Source of the DNA: Sinorhizobium sojae CCBAU 05684
GTDB lineage: Bacteria; Pseudomonadota; Alphaproteobacteria; Rhizobiales; Rhizobiaceae
Direction: 5' to 3'
Assembly (NCBI RefSeq): GCF_002288525.1
Contig: NZ_CP023068.1
Coordinates: forward strand, 434,001 to 498,000
DNA: 64,000 nucleotides
In this document: piece after piece, positions 1 through 8,034 of the stretch
How the letters are laid out: each line of letters starts with the position of its first letter
Position numbering within the stretch: the stretch's first letter is position 1
Notes under the pieces: model-generated
The model's input: the letters and a program-made list of their open reading frames with translations, nothing else
Told to the model about the DNA's origin: nothing
Database searches by the model: none
Made by a program: the position numbers and the translations under genes

Positions 1-18
1 CTCAGTGGAGGCGTGCAT
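1..18 (-). CDS. RND efflux pump inner-membrane subunit, N-terminal start only (partial)
   Basis: Only the first six codons (M-H-A-S-T-E) lie in the window; the gene runs off the left edge. The ATG is preceded by an AGGA ribosome site 8 bases away and lies 27 bases after the stop of the periplasmic adaptor gene on the same strand. Adaptor genes of this family are normally followed by their RND transporter gene, so the identity is inferred from position alone. Confidence 0.45.
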
Positions 19-45
19 GGTCGTATTCCTGTCTGATCTGAGCCG

Positions 46-1182
46 TTAGCGGACGATCTGTGTTCCGGCACTGGCGGACTGTTGCTCGTCGGGTTGCAGC
101 TTCACTTTCATGTCCTCGGACATGAACTGCGTGCCGGCCGCGACGACGAGGTCGCCAGGCTTCAGCCCATCGGCGACCCGCACCAGGTCTCCGGCGAAAT
201 CGGCGAGCGTGACGGCGCGGGCGTGAACCGTCGATGCCTCGCGATCGACGGTCCAGACGATATCCTTGTCGCCCTTCCGGGCGAGCGCGCTTAAGGGAAT
301 GGAGATCAGCGCCTCGGACTTCGCTGCAGCCGCCTCGACCGTTGCGGTCATCCCGAGCAGCACGCGCGGGTCATCTGGCAGGCTGATACGCACCGAGAAT
401 GTCCGGGATTGCCGTTCGGCGCTGCCGGACACTTCTCGCACGTGGCCCTTGAGAGTGAGCATGTCGTGGGACCAGAAGCGCGCTTGTACCTCCTTGCCCG
501 GCTTGAACTCCGTAATATCGAGTTCCGGTACGGCGACCTCTATCTCCTTCTCGCCGTCGATCGCAACCGTCACGACCGGCGCGCCGGTGCCGACGACCTG
601 GCCGATATCGGCATTGACCGCGGTAACGATTCCGCTCTGGTCGGAAAGCAGCCTCGTGTAGGCCACCTGGTTTTTCGCCTGGCTCAGCGCGGAAGCGGCG
701 GCGTCGCGCGTAGAAACGGCCTGATCATAGGCGAGGCCAGCCTGATCGAGTTCTGCCTTGGAGGAGAACTGCCGCGCAAAAAGCTGTTCGGCGCGCTTTT
801 TCGTGAGCGCCACCGTCTGAACCTGCTTTTCGGCGGAGAGAAGGTTGGCCTCGGCGCTCCTGACCGAAAGCTCGTAATCGGTCGGATCGAGGCGGGCAAG
901 AAGATCGCCCGGCTTCACGCGGTCACCGATGTCTACGAGCCGCTCGGTGATCTTGCCGCCGACCCGGAAGCCGAGATTCATCTCCGTGCGTGCCTTGATC
1001 GCTCCGGCATAAACGAGCCGCCGCGCTTCGCCCGTGCCGGCAATCTCGAACACCTTGACCGGTCGGATGACTTCCTTCGTTTCGGCCCTTTCCTCCGAGC
1101 AGCCGGAGAGCAGGGCGGCGAGAGCGATCATACCAAGAACGCGGGCGGCGAACGGCCGGTCTAACATTGTAGAAAGGGTCAT
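46..1182 (-). CDS. RND efflux periplasmic adaptor (membrane fusion) lipoprotein
   Basis: A 378-residue AcrA/HlyD-type adaptor that would bridge an inner-membrane RND pump and an outer-membrane channel for drug or toxicant export. The N-terminus carries a lipoprotein signal with lipobox L-S-G-C, Cys28 being the probable lipidated residue. A biotinyl-lipoyl-like half motif (NLGFRVGGKI, about residues 69-78) is followed by a helical hairpin (about 105-175) and a second lipoyl half and beta-barrel (about 180-290). It lies 43 bases downstream of the TetR gene and just upstream of the partial pump gene, so the three form one operon, probably repressed by the TetR protein. Substrate cannot be read from sequence. 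Confidence 0.9.
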   Translation of the reverse strand: MTLSTMLDRPFAARVLGMIALAALLSGCSEERAETKEVIRPVKVFEIAGTGEARRLVYAGAIKARTEMNLGFRVGGKITERLVDIGDRVKPGDLLARLDPTDYELSVRSAEANLLSAEKQVQTVALTKKRAEQLFARQFSSKAELDQAGLAYDQAVSTRDAAASALSQAKNQVAYTRLLSDQSGIVTAVNADIGQVVGTGAPVVTVAIDGEKEIEVAVPELDITEFKPGKEVQARFWSHDMLTLKGHVREVSGSAERQSRTFSVRISLPDDPRVLLGMTATVEAAAAKSEALISIPLSALARKGDKDIVWTVDREASTVHARAVTLADFAGDLVRVADGLKPGDLVVAAGTQFMSEDMKVKLQPDEQQSASAGTQIVR

Positions 1183-1225
1183 CCTTCGCGCTCCTGGTTC
1201 TGTTGTGGTCGCCGCGGCGTTGTCG

Positions 1226-1837
1226 CTATTTCTTCAGGGCGTTGATCGCGAACTGGATCAGTTCGTCCGGGTTTGGACGGTTTTCCTTCGCGAGACATTG
1301 CGCCACCATCTGGGGATGACAGAGCGTCAAGAGAGAAGCAGTGAAGCAGCGGGCGGCGGTCCCGGGGTGCTGGTCGGCGAACTCGCCTGCGCTGATGCCG
1401 TCACGAATGATGCCGGAGATGAGTTCGTCAATGCGATCGATATGTTTCTCGATCACGTGCCACTCTCGCTCGATTGCCACGACGACCATTTCATGGACTT
1501 TCTGCTCGTCGAGCATGGTCTCCACGGTGAGCTTGTGTTGCCCGTGCGCATAGCGCCGCAAGCGATCGGCGGCGCTCAAGGGCAGACGGGAAATCTCCAG
1601 CGCTTGCTCATAGCTTGCGTTCAGCATGCGCGCGCATAGCGCCTGATGGATTTCGGTCTTGGAGGAGAAGAAGCGATAGATATTCGCTGGCGACATGTCG
1701 AGGTCGCGAGCGATGTCGGCCACATTCGTCTTGCTGTAGCCGTAGTGGCGGAAGAGCCGCTCGGCGGCATCGAGAATCCGCGTGATATTCTCCTGCCTGT
1801 TGGCTTCGACGCTGTCTGACGGGTGCGGCATTTGCAC
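1226..1837 (-). CDS. TetR/AcrR family transcriptional regulator
   Basis: A 203-residue regulator with an N-terminal TetR helix-turn-helix (about residues 18-64, including A-A-E-R-L-F-R-H-Y-G-Y and N-I-Y-R-F-F-S-S-K) and a ligand-binding C-terminal domain. First gene of the efflux operon; a perfect 9-bp-arm palindrome lies 13 bases upstream of its start and is the likely operator. Expected role: ligand-relieved repressor of itself and the efflux genes. Inducer unknown. Confidence 0.9.
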   Translation of the reverse strand: MQMPHPSDSVEANRQENITRILDAAERLFRHYGYSKTNVADIARDLDMSPANIYRFFSSKTEIHQALCARMLNASYEQALEISRLPLSAADRLRRYAHGQHKLTVETMLDEQKVHEMVVVAIEREWHVIEKHIDRIDELISGIIRDGISAGEFADQHPGTAARCFTASLLTLCHPQMVAQCLAKENRPNPDELIQFAINALKK

Positions 1838-2179
1838 TGACTTCTGAATAGTGACGAATTTTGAATTTCGTCACTAATAATCCGACAATCTGAATGTGTC
1901 AATGCTCCGCGACCCGCTGGAGTTCACCAGAAAGTCGTGAATTGGTTCACCTCGACTCCGCGGCGGGCGGTTCCGCATCCGGGCTTGTCGTTGATCGATA
2001 AATTCCGGAGCGACGACCGGAGCAACTCATGTTGACTCCGCTGCCGTCATGGGCGTTCGGGAAAGATCGGTGGAGATCCAGGAGCGCTTCATCGGCAGGC
2101 ATCCGGACATCCCTGGCGGAAGGGCCGGAAAAACCCTCCGGCGGCTGCGCACGCGGTAGAAGCCGGTGAGCGGCGCGCT
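1838..2179. other. Intergenic region with the TetR operator; otherwise no gene seen
   Basis: A 342-base gap between the TetR gene and ornithine cyclodeaminase. The right arm-bearing palindrome at 1850-1875 is the only clear signal. A 78-codon open frame at 1947-2183 on the minus strand has no recognisable domain or good ribosome site and overlaps the end of the next gene, so it is not called. Confidence 0.5.
1850..1875. promoter_or_regulatory. Candidate TetR operator
   Basis: Perfect inverted repeat with arms AGTGACGAA (1850-1858) and TTCGTCACT (1867-1875) and an 8-base spacer, centred 25 bases upstream of the TetR start codon. Size, symmetry and position fit autorepression by the adjacent TetR protein. 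Confidence 0.7.
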
Positions 2180-3229
2180 TCACTTTGCCCGCTGCAGCAT
2201 TCCGAAGAGATCGCGCGGTTCGTCCGGGTCGGCGATCATATCGAGGTTTTGATAGAAGTCGGTCCCGGAAAGCTGATCTCGCATGTAGCGAAGCGCCGAA
2301 AAGTCTTCGATTGCGAAGCCGACGCTGTCGAAGAGCGTGATCTGCTGCGCATCGCGTCGGCCCGTCGCCTCGCCGGCGATGACCTTCCAGAGCTCCACCA
2401 CCGGAAAATCCGGCGCCATCTGCTGAATTTCGCCCTCGATGCGGCTCTGCGGGGCATATTCGACGAACACGTCCGAGCGCTTGAGGATGTCCCGGTGCAG
2501 TTCCGTCTTGCCGGGGCAGTCGCCGCCGATCGCATTGATATGGACGCCGGCGCCGACCATGTTGTCGGTGAGGATTGTCGCGAACTGCTTGTCGGCCGTG
2601 CAGGTAGTGATGATCTCCGCACCTTCGATCGCTGCCTGCGCCGATCTGCAGGCGACGACCTTGAGGCCTGAATCGGCGAGGTTGTGCACGGCTTTTTCGG
2701 TCGCGAGGGGGTCGATGTCGTAGAGGCGAACCGTATCGATCCCGCAGACGGCCTTCATCGCCAGCGCCTGGAACTCGGCCTGCGCCCCATTGCCGATCAT
2801 CGCCATGGTCCGCGCGCCCTTGGGCGCGAGGTAACGCGCAGCCATCGCCGAGGTCGCGGCGGTCCTGAGCGCCGTCAGCAGCGTCATCTCGGTGAGCAGC
2901 ACCGGGTAGCCGGTGGAAACCTCAGCAAGCAGGCCGAAGGCGGTCACGGTCTGCAGCCCATTAACGATGTTCTTCGGATGGCCATTCACATATTTGAAGC
3001 TGTACACGGAACCATCGGAGGTCGGCATCAGCTCGATCACGCCATCGCGTGAATGGCTTGCGATGCGGGGGGTCTTATCGAAGCTTTCCCATCGGCGGAA
3101 ATCAGCCTCGATGGCGTCTGTGAGCTCTGCCAACACCGTTTCAATGCCGAGGTGATGAACAAGTCTCATCATGTTCTCGACGCTGACGAAGGGCACCATA
3201 GCCTTGGCTGAGGGAAGGGATGAAAGCAT
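2180..3229 (-). CDS. ocd: Ornithine cyclodeaminase
   Basis: A 349-residue enzyme of the ornithine cyclodeaminase/mu-crystallin family, converting L-ornithine to L-proline and ammonia with bound NAD. The Rossmann nucleotide motif A-M-I-G-N-G-A-Q-A lies at about residues 138-146, and the family C-terminal segment D-S-V-G-F-A-I-E-D is present. The open frame extends 40 codons further upstream, but the ATG at 3229 has AGGAG 7 bases before it and gives the usual family length. It is divergent from an Lrp/AsnC gene, a common arrangement for amino-acid catabolism, implying ornithine- or arginine-responsive control. A related 2,4-diaminobutanoate or other amino-acid activity cannot be excluded. Confidence 0.88.
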   Translation of the reverse strand: MLSSLPSAKAMVPFVSVENMMRLVHHLGIETVLAELTDAIEADFRRWESFDKTPRIASHSRDGVIELMPTSDGSVYSFKYVNGHPKNIVNGLQTVTAFGLLAEVSTGYPVLLTEMTLLTALRTAATSAMAARYLAPKGARTMAMIGNGAQAEFQALAMKAVCGIDTVRLYDIDPLATEKAVHNLADSGLKVVACRSAQAAIEGAEIITTCTADKQFATILTDNMVGAGVHINAIGGDCPGKTELHRDILKRSDVFVEYAPQSRIEGEIQQMAPDFPVVELWKVIAGEATGRRDAQQITLFDSVGFAIEDFSALRYMRDQLSGTDFYQNLDMIADPDEPRDLFGMLQRAK

Positions 3230-3321
3230 CGAATTCTCCTGCAGTGATCGGCACCCGAAGAGCGTAGCGTTTGAGGCCGCTGGTCGAAAGCGCAAAGCTG
3301 TGCTATTTTCGCCACCGAATA

Positions 3322-3350
3322 GAACAGTTTGTTCAGCCGAATTGTACAAT
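3322..3350. promoter_or_regulatory. Candidate Lrp/AsnC operator between ocd and its regulator
   Basis: Two adjacent perfect palindromes sit between the divergent genes: GAACA-GTT-TGTTC (3322-3334) and ATTGTACAAT (3341-3350), their centres 17 bases apart. Feast/famine regulators bind arrays of such short dyads. The second lies 9 bases before the regulator start, so it would also allow autoregulation. Confidence 0.55.
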
Positions 3351-3359
3351 ATAACCCTA

Positions 3360-3812
3360 ATGAGTTCGAGAGATTACGTTGTCGCGAAATACACGCCGGA
3401 CGATCTGGACCGGCGGATCATCGCCCATCTTCGCGCCGACGGGCGCGCCTCGCTTTCCAAGCTCTCTGATCTGCTCGGCGTTGCACGTGGCACCGTGCAG
3501 AACCGGCTGGATCGCTTGATCGAGACGGGGACGCTGCTTGGCTTTACGGTTCGCGTGCGCGAGGATTACGACGTCAACACCGTAAATGCCGTGATGATGA
3601 TCGAAGTCGTCGGCAAGTCGACGACACAGGTCATTCGCAAGTTGCGTGGCATTCCCGAAATCGCGTCGCTTCACACGACCAACGGGAACTGGGATCTTGT
3701 CGCCAATATCCGCGCGGCTAACCTCTCCGAATTCGACCGGATCCTCCGCGAGGTGCGGATGATCGACGGGGTGGCCAACAGCGAAACCAGTCTGCTGCTG
3801 AGCAGCGTATGA
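3360..3812 (+). CDS. Lrp/AsnC family transcriptional regulator
   Basis: A 150-residue protein. The N-terminal helix-turn-helix (about residues 14-60: L-D-R-R-I-I-A-H-L-R-A-D-G-R-A-S, then G-T-V-Q-N-R-L) is followed by a RAM ligand-binding domain (about 70-145). The frame is open upstream to 3171, but that extension overlaps the divergent ocd gene; the ATG at 3360 gives the usual length. Likely controls ocd in response to ornithine or arginine. Confidence 0.88.
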   Translation: MSSRDYVVAKYTPDDLDRRIIAHLRADGRASLSKLSDLLGVARGTVQNRLDRLIETGTLLGFTVRVREDYDVNTVNAVMMIEVVGKSTTQVIRKLRGIPEIASLHTTNGNWDLVANIRAANLSEFDRILREVRMIDGVANSETSLLLSSV

Positions 3813-3904
3813 TGCGCTCCGGCCCAGACATGGTTGCAAGCGTGACACGGTCCTTTTAGGTTCCGGCGCAACGTCAAAGGCTTCGCTCGCGGGAGTGTCT
3901 TCAA

Positions 3905-4498
3905 GTGGGCCGTCGATTTTGCTTGCTGTTGGTCTGTCTTGCCTTGTCGCCTGCTGCCGCGCGCGGTGAATGGCAGGCGGTCGAGAAGGTCAAGACCTAT
4001 CAAATCGCGGGACAGTCCGGTCCCGAGCTCTATGCATCGATCGGCGAGGTTGGACCGAAGGTCGGAGGACTCGCGCGCGCCATCGCGCATACGAGCTTCA
4101 AGCTCACCTGGACCCGGAAATACGAGACCCAAGGCGATGCCTGTGTGCTGGTCTCGGCGGTACCGAAACTTGCGATCACCTACACCTTGCCGAAGCCTGC
4201 CAAGCCGTTGCCGATCGCGACGCAGGAACAGTGGGAGGCGTTCATCTCCGGTGTGCATCGGCATGAGCTGGTGCATGGCGATTTCATCAAGGAGATGGTG
4301 CGGAAAATCGAGGCCGCCACGGTCGGCCTCACCGTCCAGGCGGACCCGAAATGCCGCAAGATCAAGGCCGAGATGACGAAGCGGCTGGGCGCGCTGTCCA
4401 ACGCCCAGCGACTGCAAAGCCGAGAGTTCGACCGGGCCGAGCTCAGCAATGGCGGCAATGTCCATCAGCTCATTTTGCAATTGGTGAATGGCGGATAG
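3905..4498 (+). CDS. Secreted DUF922 family protein, putative zinc-dependent protease
   Basis: A 197-residue protein beginning at a GTG with GGGAG about 9 bases upstream. It has a signal peptide (residues 1-21, ending A-A-A-R-G) and the DUF922 signature, including the metalloprotease-like motif H-R-H-E-L-V-H-G-D-F (about residues 118-127). DUF922 members are annotated as predicted secreted Zn-dependent proteases; activity here is inferred from the His-rich motif. It stands alone, with no operon partner. Confidence 0.75.
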   Translation: MGRRFCLLLVCLALSPAAARGEWQAVEKVKTYQIAGQSGPELYASIGEVGPKVGGLARAIAHTSFKLTWTRKYETQGDACVLVSAVPKLAITYTLPKPAKPLPIATQEQWEAFISGVHRHELVHGDFIKEMVRKIEAATVGLTVQADPKCRKIKAEMTKRLGALSNAQRLQSREFDRAELSNGGNVHQLILQLVNGG

Positions 4499-4806
4499 GC
4501 CACTTCCGGAAAAGCGTCCTATGCTCTTGCAGTCAGAACTGCGGTAAGCGCCGAAGTCGTGAGATATTCGTGCGCTCTTTCACAAATGCCTGCTGAAATG
4601 CGCCTGTTCCGGCTGATTTGACAGATCGGCAACACTGTGCCGCAAAAATATTTCGGCTGTGCGGCTCGCCTCTGAATTGTCTCAATACCTTCGAACTGTG
4701 CGCCCGTCTTAGCCGGCAAGGCTCCAGCGGATGCGCGTCCAGTCGCTGCATTTGCTTATTGGCTGCTTTTCCTTCTGCCGGCGACGATGCGATAAGGAGA
4801 AAATGA
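4499..4806. other. Intergenic region, no gene or clear signal seen
   Basis: A 308-base stretch with locally lower GC than its neighbours. Open frames crossing it are short, lack ribosome sites and show no domain. I see no convincing promoter motif or terminator. Confidence 0.4.
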
Positions 4807-5337
4807 ATGAAGTCGAAACTTGCCATCGCACTTTCCACCGCCTCGCTGACCTTTGTGGCCGCGGCCGCCCATGCGGCAGACCTCACGCCGTATCGGGAGC
4901 CGGCGCCGCCGGTGATCCAGGACGCAGAGAACGGCGTCAAGATCGGCTATCTCGAGTGCGATATCGGCGGGGGCGCGGGCTATGTGCTCGGCTCTTCCAA
5001 GGAAATCGAGTGCGTTTTCCGCTCGCTTGGCGGGTCGGAGATCGAGGATCGCTACACCGGCGAGATCCGCAAGCTCGGCATCGACGTTGGCTTCACCATG
5101 CGGAGCCGTCTTCTCTGGGCGGTATTCGCACCGACCGCCGGCTACCATCACGGCTCGCTGAGCGGCCTCTACAAGGGGGCCACCGCCGAGGCGACGATCG
5201 GCGCCGGCGTCGGGGCCAATGTGCTTGTCGGCGGCACTTCCGGCTCGATCCATCTGCAGACGGTGAGCGTGACTGGCCAGCTTGGCCTCAATGTCGCCGC
5301 TGCTGGCACGTCGATGACCCTTGATTCCGTCAACTGA
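4807..5337 (+). CDS. Secreted DUF992 domain protein
   Basis: A 176-residue exported protein with a typical signal peptide (cleavage after A-A-H-A, about residue 23). The DUF992 pattern is visible: L-E-C-D-I-G-G-G-A-G-Y near residue 50, S-S-K-E-I-E-C-V-F with the second conserved cysteine, and Y-T-G-E-I-R-K-L-G-I-D. The two cysteines probably form a periplasmic disulfide. DUF992 proteins are widespread in Rhizobiales and have no established function. GGAGA precedes the ATG. Confidence 0.8.
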   Translation: MKSKLAIALSTASLTFVAAAAHAADLTPYREPAPPVIQDAENGVKIGYLECDIGGGAGYVLGSSKEIECVFRSLGGSEIEDRYTGEIRKLGIDVGFTMRSRLLWAVFAPTAGYHHGSLSGLYKGATAEATIGAGVGANVLVGGTSGSIHLQTVSVTGQLGLNVAAAGTSMTLDSVN

Positions 5338-5426
5338 CGGCGCTCTTCAGCGCGGACTCTTCCAAGCGAAGCTTCCCGAAACAGATCGGTTTCTGCGCGC
5401 GTCGCTTGTGGCGTCGCCCTCGCATG

Positions 5427-5451
5427 GGAACCAAAGTTGATCGAGCCGGTT
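5427..5451 (+). promoter_or_regulatory. Candidate EcfG/RpoE2 general-stress promoter
   Basis: GGAAC (5427-5431), 16-base spacer, GGTT (5448-5451), 28 bases before the start of the DUF1236 gene. This fits the ECF15 (EcfG/RpoE2) consensus GGAAC-N16/17-CGTT with one -10 mismatch. Confidence 0.55.
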
Positions 5452-5479
5452 GAAGAGGCGTGAGAAAGGAGAGTAGATC

Positions 5480-5758
5480 ATGAAGAGAATTGCTCTGATC
5501 TGTGCCGCCTTGCTTCTGCCGGCATCGGTAACGGCCCAAACGACCGTCGTGCTGCCCGGTGAGGTCAGGACTTATGTACTCGAGCAGGCGACCCCGTCCG
5601 TCGCCATAGAAGGCGAGATCGTCGTCGGACAGCCGCTGCCCGAGACCGTGGAGATCCACACGATTCCGGATCAACCGGATTACGCCTATGCGATCGTCAA
5701 TGATCAGCGCGTGATCGTGAAACCCGCGGACCGAACCGTCATCCAAGTCCTTCAGTAG
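5480..5758 (+). CDS. Secreted DUF1236 domain protein
   Basis: A 92-residue protein with a signal peptide (residues 1-19, ending S-V-T-A-Q) and one DUF1236 unit, recognisable by G-Q-P-L-P-E-T-V-E-I and the C-terminal Y-A-Y-A-I-V-N-D-Q-R-V-I-V pattern. Function unknown; the family is common in rhizobia as periplasmic proteins. AGGAG lies before the ATG, and an EcfG-like promoter just upstream suggests induction under general stress. Confidence 0.8.
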   Translation: MKRIALICAALLLPASVTAQTTVVLPGEVRTYVLEQATPSVAIEGEIVVGQPLPETVEIHTIPDQPDYAYAIVNDQRVIVKPADRTVIQVLQ

Positions 5759-5791
5759 GTTCAGGAATAGCGATCGGATCGAATTGAGGTC

Positions 5792-5816
5792 GGAACGTCT
5801 TCGATCCTTAAGGGTT
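5792..5816 (+). promoter_or_regulatory. Candidate EcfG/RpoE2 general-stress promoter
   Basis: GGAAC (5792-5796), 16-base spacer, GGTT (5813-5816), 150 bases before the next gene on this strand. Same one-mismatch form as the motif at 5427. Confidence 0.45.
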
Positions 5817-5965
5817 CGGAGCGGGATGCCAGTCCGGCCGGCATACTCCGGTGCAGGGCCGCAGATAGGATGTGACCATGGGAAGCGCGTCGCAGGCCTG
5901 GGCAGGCGACGCGCTTGAAGCGCGCTCCATCGGAAGCGCAGCAATGTGCAGTGGGAGGCGGATAT

Positions 5966-6232
5966 ATGGAGAAACTGGAGTTTCGACTGGCGGCCCATCG
6001 GGAAATTTTGGTCGCCGTGCTTTCGGGGCTGTCGCGCCATGAGGATCTCTGGGCGGAAATCAGCCGCACACTCGACGAGGTCCGGATCGTTCAGGATCAT
6101 GAAGAGGATCCTGGTGTCGTCCCATCCGAGGCTTTCGCAAGACAGAACGCGATGACCGCAGAGATCACGTCCATTCTTCGCGATGCGACGTTGCGTGCCG
6201 AGCTCGATCCGGAGGCGAAGAAGGCGCGTTAA
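5966..6232 (+). CDS. Small protein of unknown function
   Basis: An 88-residue protein beginning M-E-K-L-E-F-R-L, chosen because GGGAGG lies 8 bases before this ATG; the frame stays open to 5915. No domain recognised. It is charged and probably helical, without signal peptide or membrane segment. A stress-type promoter motif lies 150 bases upstream. Confidence 0.6.
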   Translation: MEKLEFRLAAHREILVAVLSGLSRHEDLWAEISRTLDEVRIVQDHEEDPGVVPSEAFARQNAMTAEITSILRDATLRAELDPEAKKAR

Positions 6233-6262
6233 CGCCGGTGTGTTAACCCGGTGCGTTGAAGG

Positions 6263-6571
6263 TCAAGCGCCGCTGTCGGAACGATTGCGTTCTACAGACG
6301 GCTGTCGGTAGCGTTGCGCCATCGCAGCCTGCACTTCCGCCTGGAACCCGATAATCTCGCGACGGATCTCTTCATCCGCGAGCCCGAGTGCCGAAAGCTG
6401 AGCAGCGAGCTTGCGGCACTCCGTCTTCCAGTAGTGGACGGCGGCGTCGCCATGGACACGGTCGAGTTCCCGCGCACAGCGATCGATGTCGCCCGTCCGT
6501 GCCGCCAAGGGAAAGGCGAAGAGTTCGCCGCTTTTGCTCCCGGTCGTCCGTCCGTCCAAGTCTGTTGCCAT
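6263..6571 (-). CDS. DUF6074-like small protein
   Basis: A 102-residue protein. The core pattern F-P-L-A-A-R-T-G-D-I, then A-V-H-Y-W-K-T-E-C-R-K-L-A and A-L-G-L-A-D-E-E-I resembles rhizobial DUF6074 proteins, in which a short F-P-L-x-x-R element precedes a helical W/L-rich segment. The ATG at 6571 has GGAG 7 bases upstream; the frame is open to 6772 without a better site. Function unknown. It converges with the gene ending at 6232. Confidence 0.65.
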   Translation of the reverse strand: MATDLDGRTTGSKSGELFAFPLAARTGDIDRCARELDRVHGDAAVHYWKTECRKLAAQLSALGLADEEIRREIIGFQAEVQAAMAQRYRQPSVERNRSDSGA

Positions 6572-7012
6572 CGAATCACTCCGCATTCGCCTGAAGGCCA
6601 CGTCTATCGGCAAGGTGGTTAACGATTCCTTCGTCCGGCGAGGGGTGCCAGCCCGGGGAACGGGCGCCGTTAGTCTAAAGCAGCAACTGCGCTCGCCCTC
6701 CAAAACAATTTGCATGTGACGACCGGAACAAATCGTCGCCGGCGAGGTTTGATGCTCGGAGCGCGTGGACATAGTTCCCTCTCCGCAAGCCCTACGGAAA
6801 CCGCGCGTTCCGTGTTTACTGGTGCACAGGATAGGCTCCGCCTCCCCGGCGGAGCCGCTTTATGTCGAGCGGCGCCCGTGTGATGCATCGCTCAAAATTG
6901 TGCAGCGGTTTTCATGGACAACGACATGCGCGAAGGTCGCTTTAAAGCGCGTCGCACGTGTACGCCTGACAGCGACGCGCTTTAGCGCGCGAATCGCAGC
7001 AGTCGTTCATCT
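6572..7012. other. Intergenic region containing one long inverted repeat
   Basis: A 441-base gap between two minus-strand genes. Open frames at 6670-6888 (-) and 6765-7172 (+) lack domains and ribosome sites and are rejected. The only structure seen is the inverted repeat at 6944-6983. Confidence 0.4.
6944..6983. repeat. Inverted repeat, possible terminator-like hairpin
   Basis: Perfect 12-base arms AAAGCGCGTCGC (6944-6955) and GCGACGCGCTTT (6972-6983) around a 16-base loop, 30 bases after the stop of the minus-strand DUF982 gene. The arm sequence is of a type frequent between rhizobial genes. No strong T-run follows, so it is called a repeat. Confidence 0.55.
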
Positions 7013-7300
7013 TCAGTGGGATGCGCGCGGGTCGTGTTCCTCGGCCCCGCCGGTGGGAAGCACGATCGCCAGAAAGGCTTCGCGGGCAGAAGCGATAAAG
7101 GCCGCCCGTGCCGCGTCGGGCTCTCTGCTGAGCCTGAGGGCCGCGTGGCAGGCCCGTATGGCGCAGCCATAATAGGCGCCCCCTCGCACCGGCCATTCGT
7201 TCTGCAAACATTTCAGCGCGTCGAGCGGGCCGACCACCGTTCGGCGTCGGCCGTCCAGCAGAGTGATCGTCACCGGTTTGCTCCACAGCATGTCGTACAT
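7013..7300 (-). CDS. DUF982 domain protein (copy 1)
   Basis: A 95-residue protein with the DUF982 pattern: W-S-K-P-V-T-I near the N-terminus, D-A-L-K-C-L-Q-N-E-W-P (about residues 27-37), then A-C-H-A-A-L and A-R-A-A-F-I-A-S-A-R-E-A-F. The family is abundant in Rhizobiaceae, and its role is unknown. A second, divergent copy begins 359 bases upstream on the same strand. No good SD precedes the ATG. Confidence 0.78.
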   Translation of the reverse strand: MYDMLWSKPVTITLLDGRRRTVVGPLDALKCLQNEWPVRGGAYYGCAIRACHAALRLSREPDAARAAFIASAREAFLAIVLPTGGAEEHDPRASH

Positions 7301-7407
7301 GGCTGTTATCCCGTACGAGCGGTGAGAGCGTCCATTCGAATTGGGCGCTTGTTACTCGGCAAATGCGTTTAACCGACGCAGCCGAGTTCTCGACGGCCTG
7401 CATGTTA

Positions 7408-7659
7408 TCAATGACTACGGAGCGAGATGTGCGCCTCTTCGGCGGCCTTGATAAAGGCTCTTCGGGCTTTCTCCGTCTCCACCTTGCCATCCAGCGCCTG
7501 GATACACGTCCGCTTCGCGGCGGCAAAGGCACGTCCATCCTGCTGCGGCCAACGCAGCAGCAAAAATTCGACGGCTTCCCGCGTGCTTTTCACGCAGCTG
7601 TATCCGCCCGATTCTCCGAGTTCCAATTCGACAGTCTTGTCCCACCAGAAACAGTGCAT
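7408..7659 (-). CDS. DUF982 domain protein (copy 2)
   Basis: An 83-residue protein with the DUF982 pattern: W-D-K-T-V-E-L, R-E-A-V-E-F-L-L-L-R-W-P, A-K-R-T-C-I-Q-A-L and A-R-R-A-F-I-K-A-A-E-E-A. AGGA precedes the ATG by about 7 bases. An EcfG-like promoter lies 35 bases upstream. It is only distantly similar to copy 1, so the pair is not a recent duplication. Confidence 0.8.
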   Translation of the reverse strand: MHCFWWDKTVELELGESGGYSCVKSTREAVEFLLLRWPQQDGRAFAAAKRTCIQALDGKVETEKARRAFIKAAEEAHISLRSH

Positions 7660-8034
7660 GACGCTTCCTCACAGCATCTACCATCGAAGGCCAAACCCGT
7701 CGGCCCGGTTTTGGTTCCCGCGGGACGCGCGGGCCTGCTAGCTATCAGGTGAGTGGCGGCTGCACCCCCTTGACGCGGCGCGAGACCTTGCTATTTAGAG
7801 GGGCACTCCCGCTCTCGGGCATCAGGTCGCGGGAGGAACAATGGTGCCGGGCCCCTCTGGCGAGAGTTTACGGCGCTCTCGTGATGTCGGTACCGCCAGC
7901 AAATCAGGCCGGCGGAATAGCTACCATGAAAATCAGCTCCATGCTCGACGCATGTGCCCTTTCGGCTATGCGTTCTTCTCGTGCAACGAATCTCTCGTCT
8001 GCTGACGCTCCTGCATGCGCAGGGGAGGTTCGCC
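7660..8034. other. Divergent intergenic region with one stress promoter motif
   Basis: A 375-base region between a minus-strand DUF982 gene and the plus-strand DUF475 gene. Apart from the EcfG-like motif at 7694-7718, I see no operator or small gene that I can support. Confidence 0.4.
7694..7718 (-). promoter_or_regulatory. Candidate EcfG/RpoE2 general-stress promoter
   Basis: On the minus strand GGAAC (7718-7714), 16-base spacer, GGTT (7697-7694), 35 bases before the DUF982 start at 7659. Position is ideal for a short 5' leader. Confidence 0.55.

Noticed and set aside
1947..2183. 78-codon minus-strand frame upstream of the TetR region
   Set aside because: No ribosome site or domain, overlaps the end of ocd, and composition looks like a shadow.
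3171..3359. Longer N-terminus for the Lrp/AsnC regulator
   Set aside because: Would overlap the divergent ocd start and its operator region; family length supports 3360.
5330..6100. 256-codon minus-strand frame across the DUF1236 region
   Set aside because: Shadow of DUF1236 and its neighbour, which have signal peptide, domain and ribosome sites.
6670..6888. 72-codon minus-strand frame in the gap before DUF982
   Set aside because: No ribosome site or domain.
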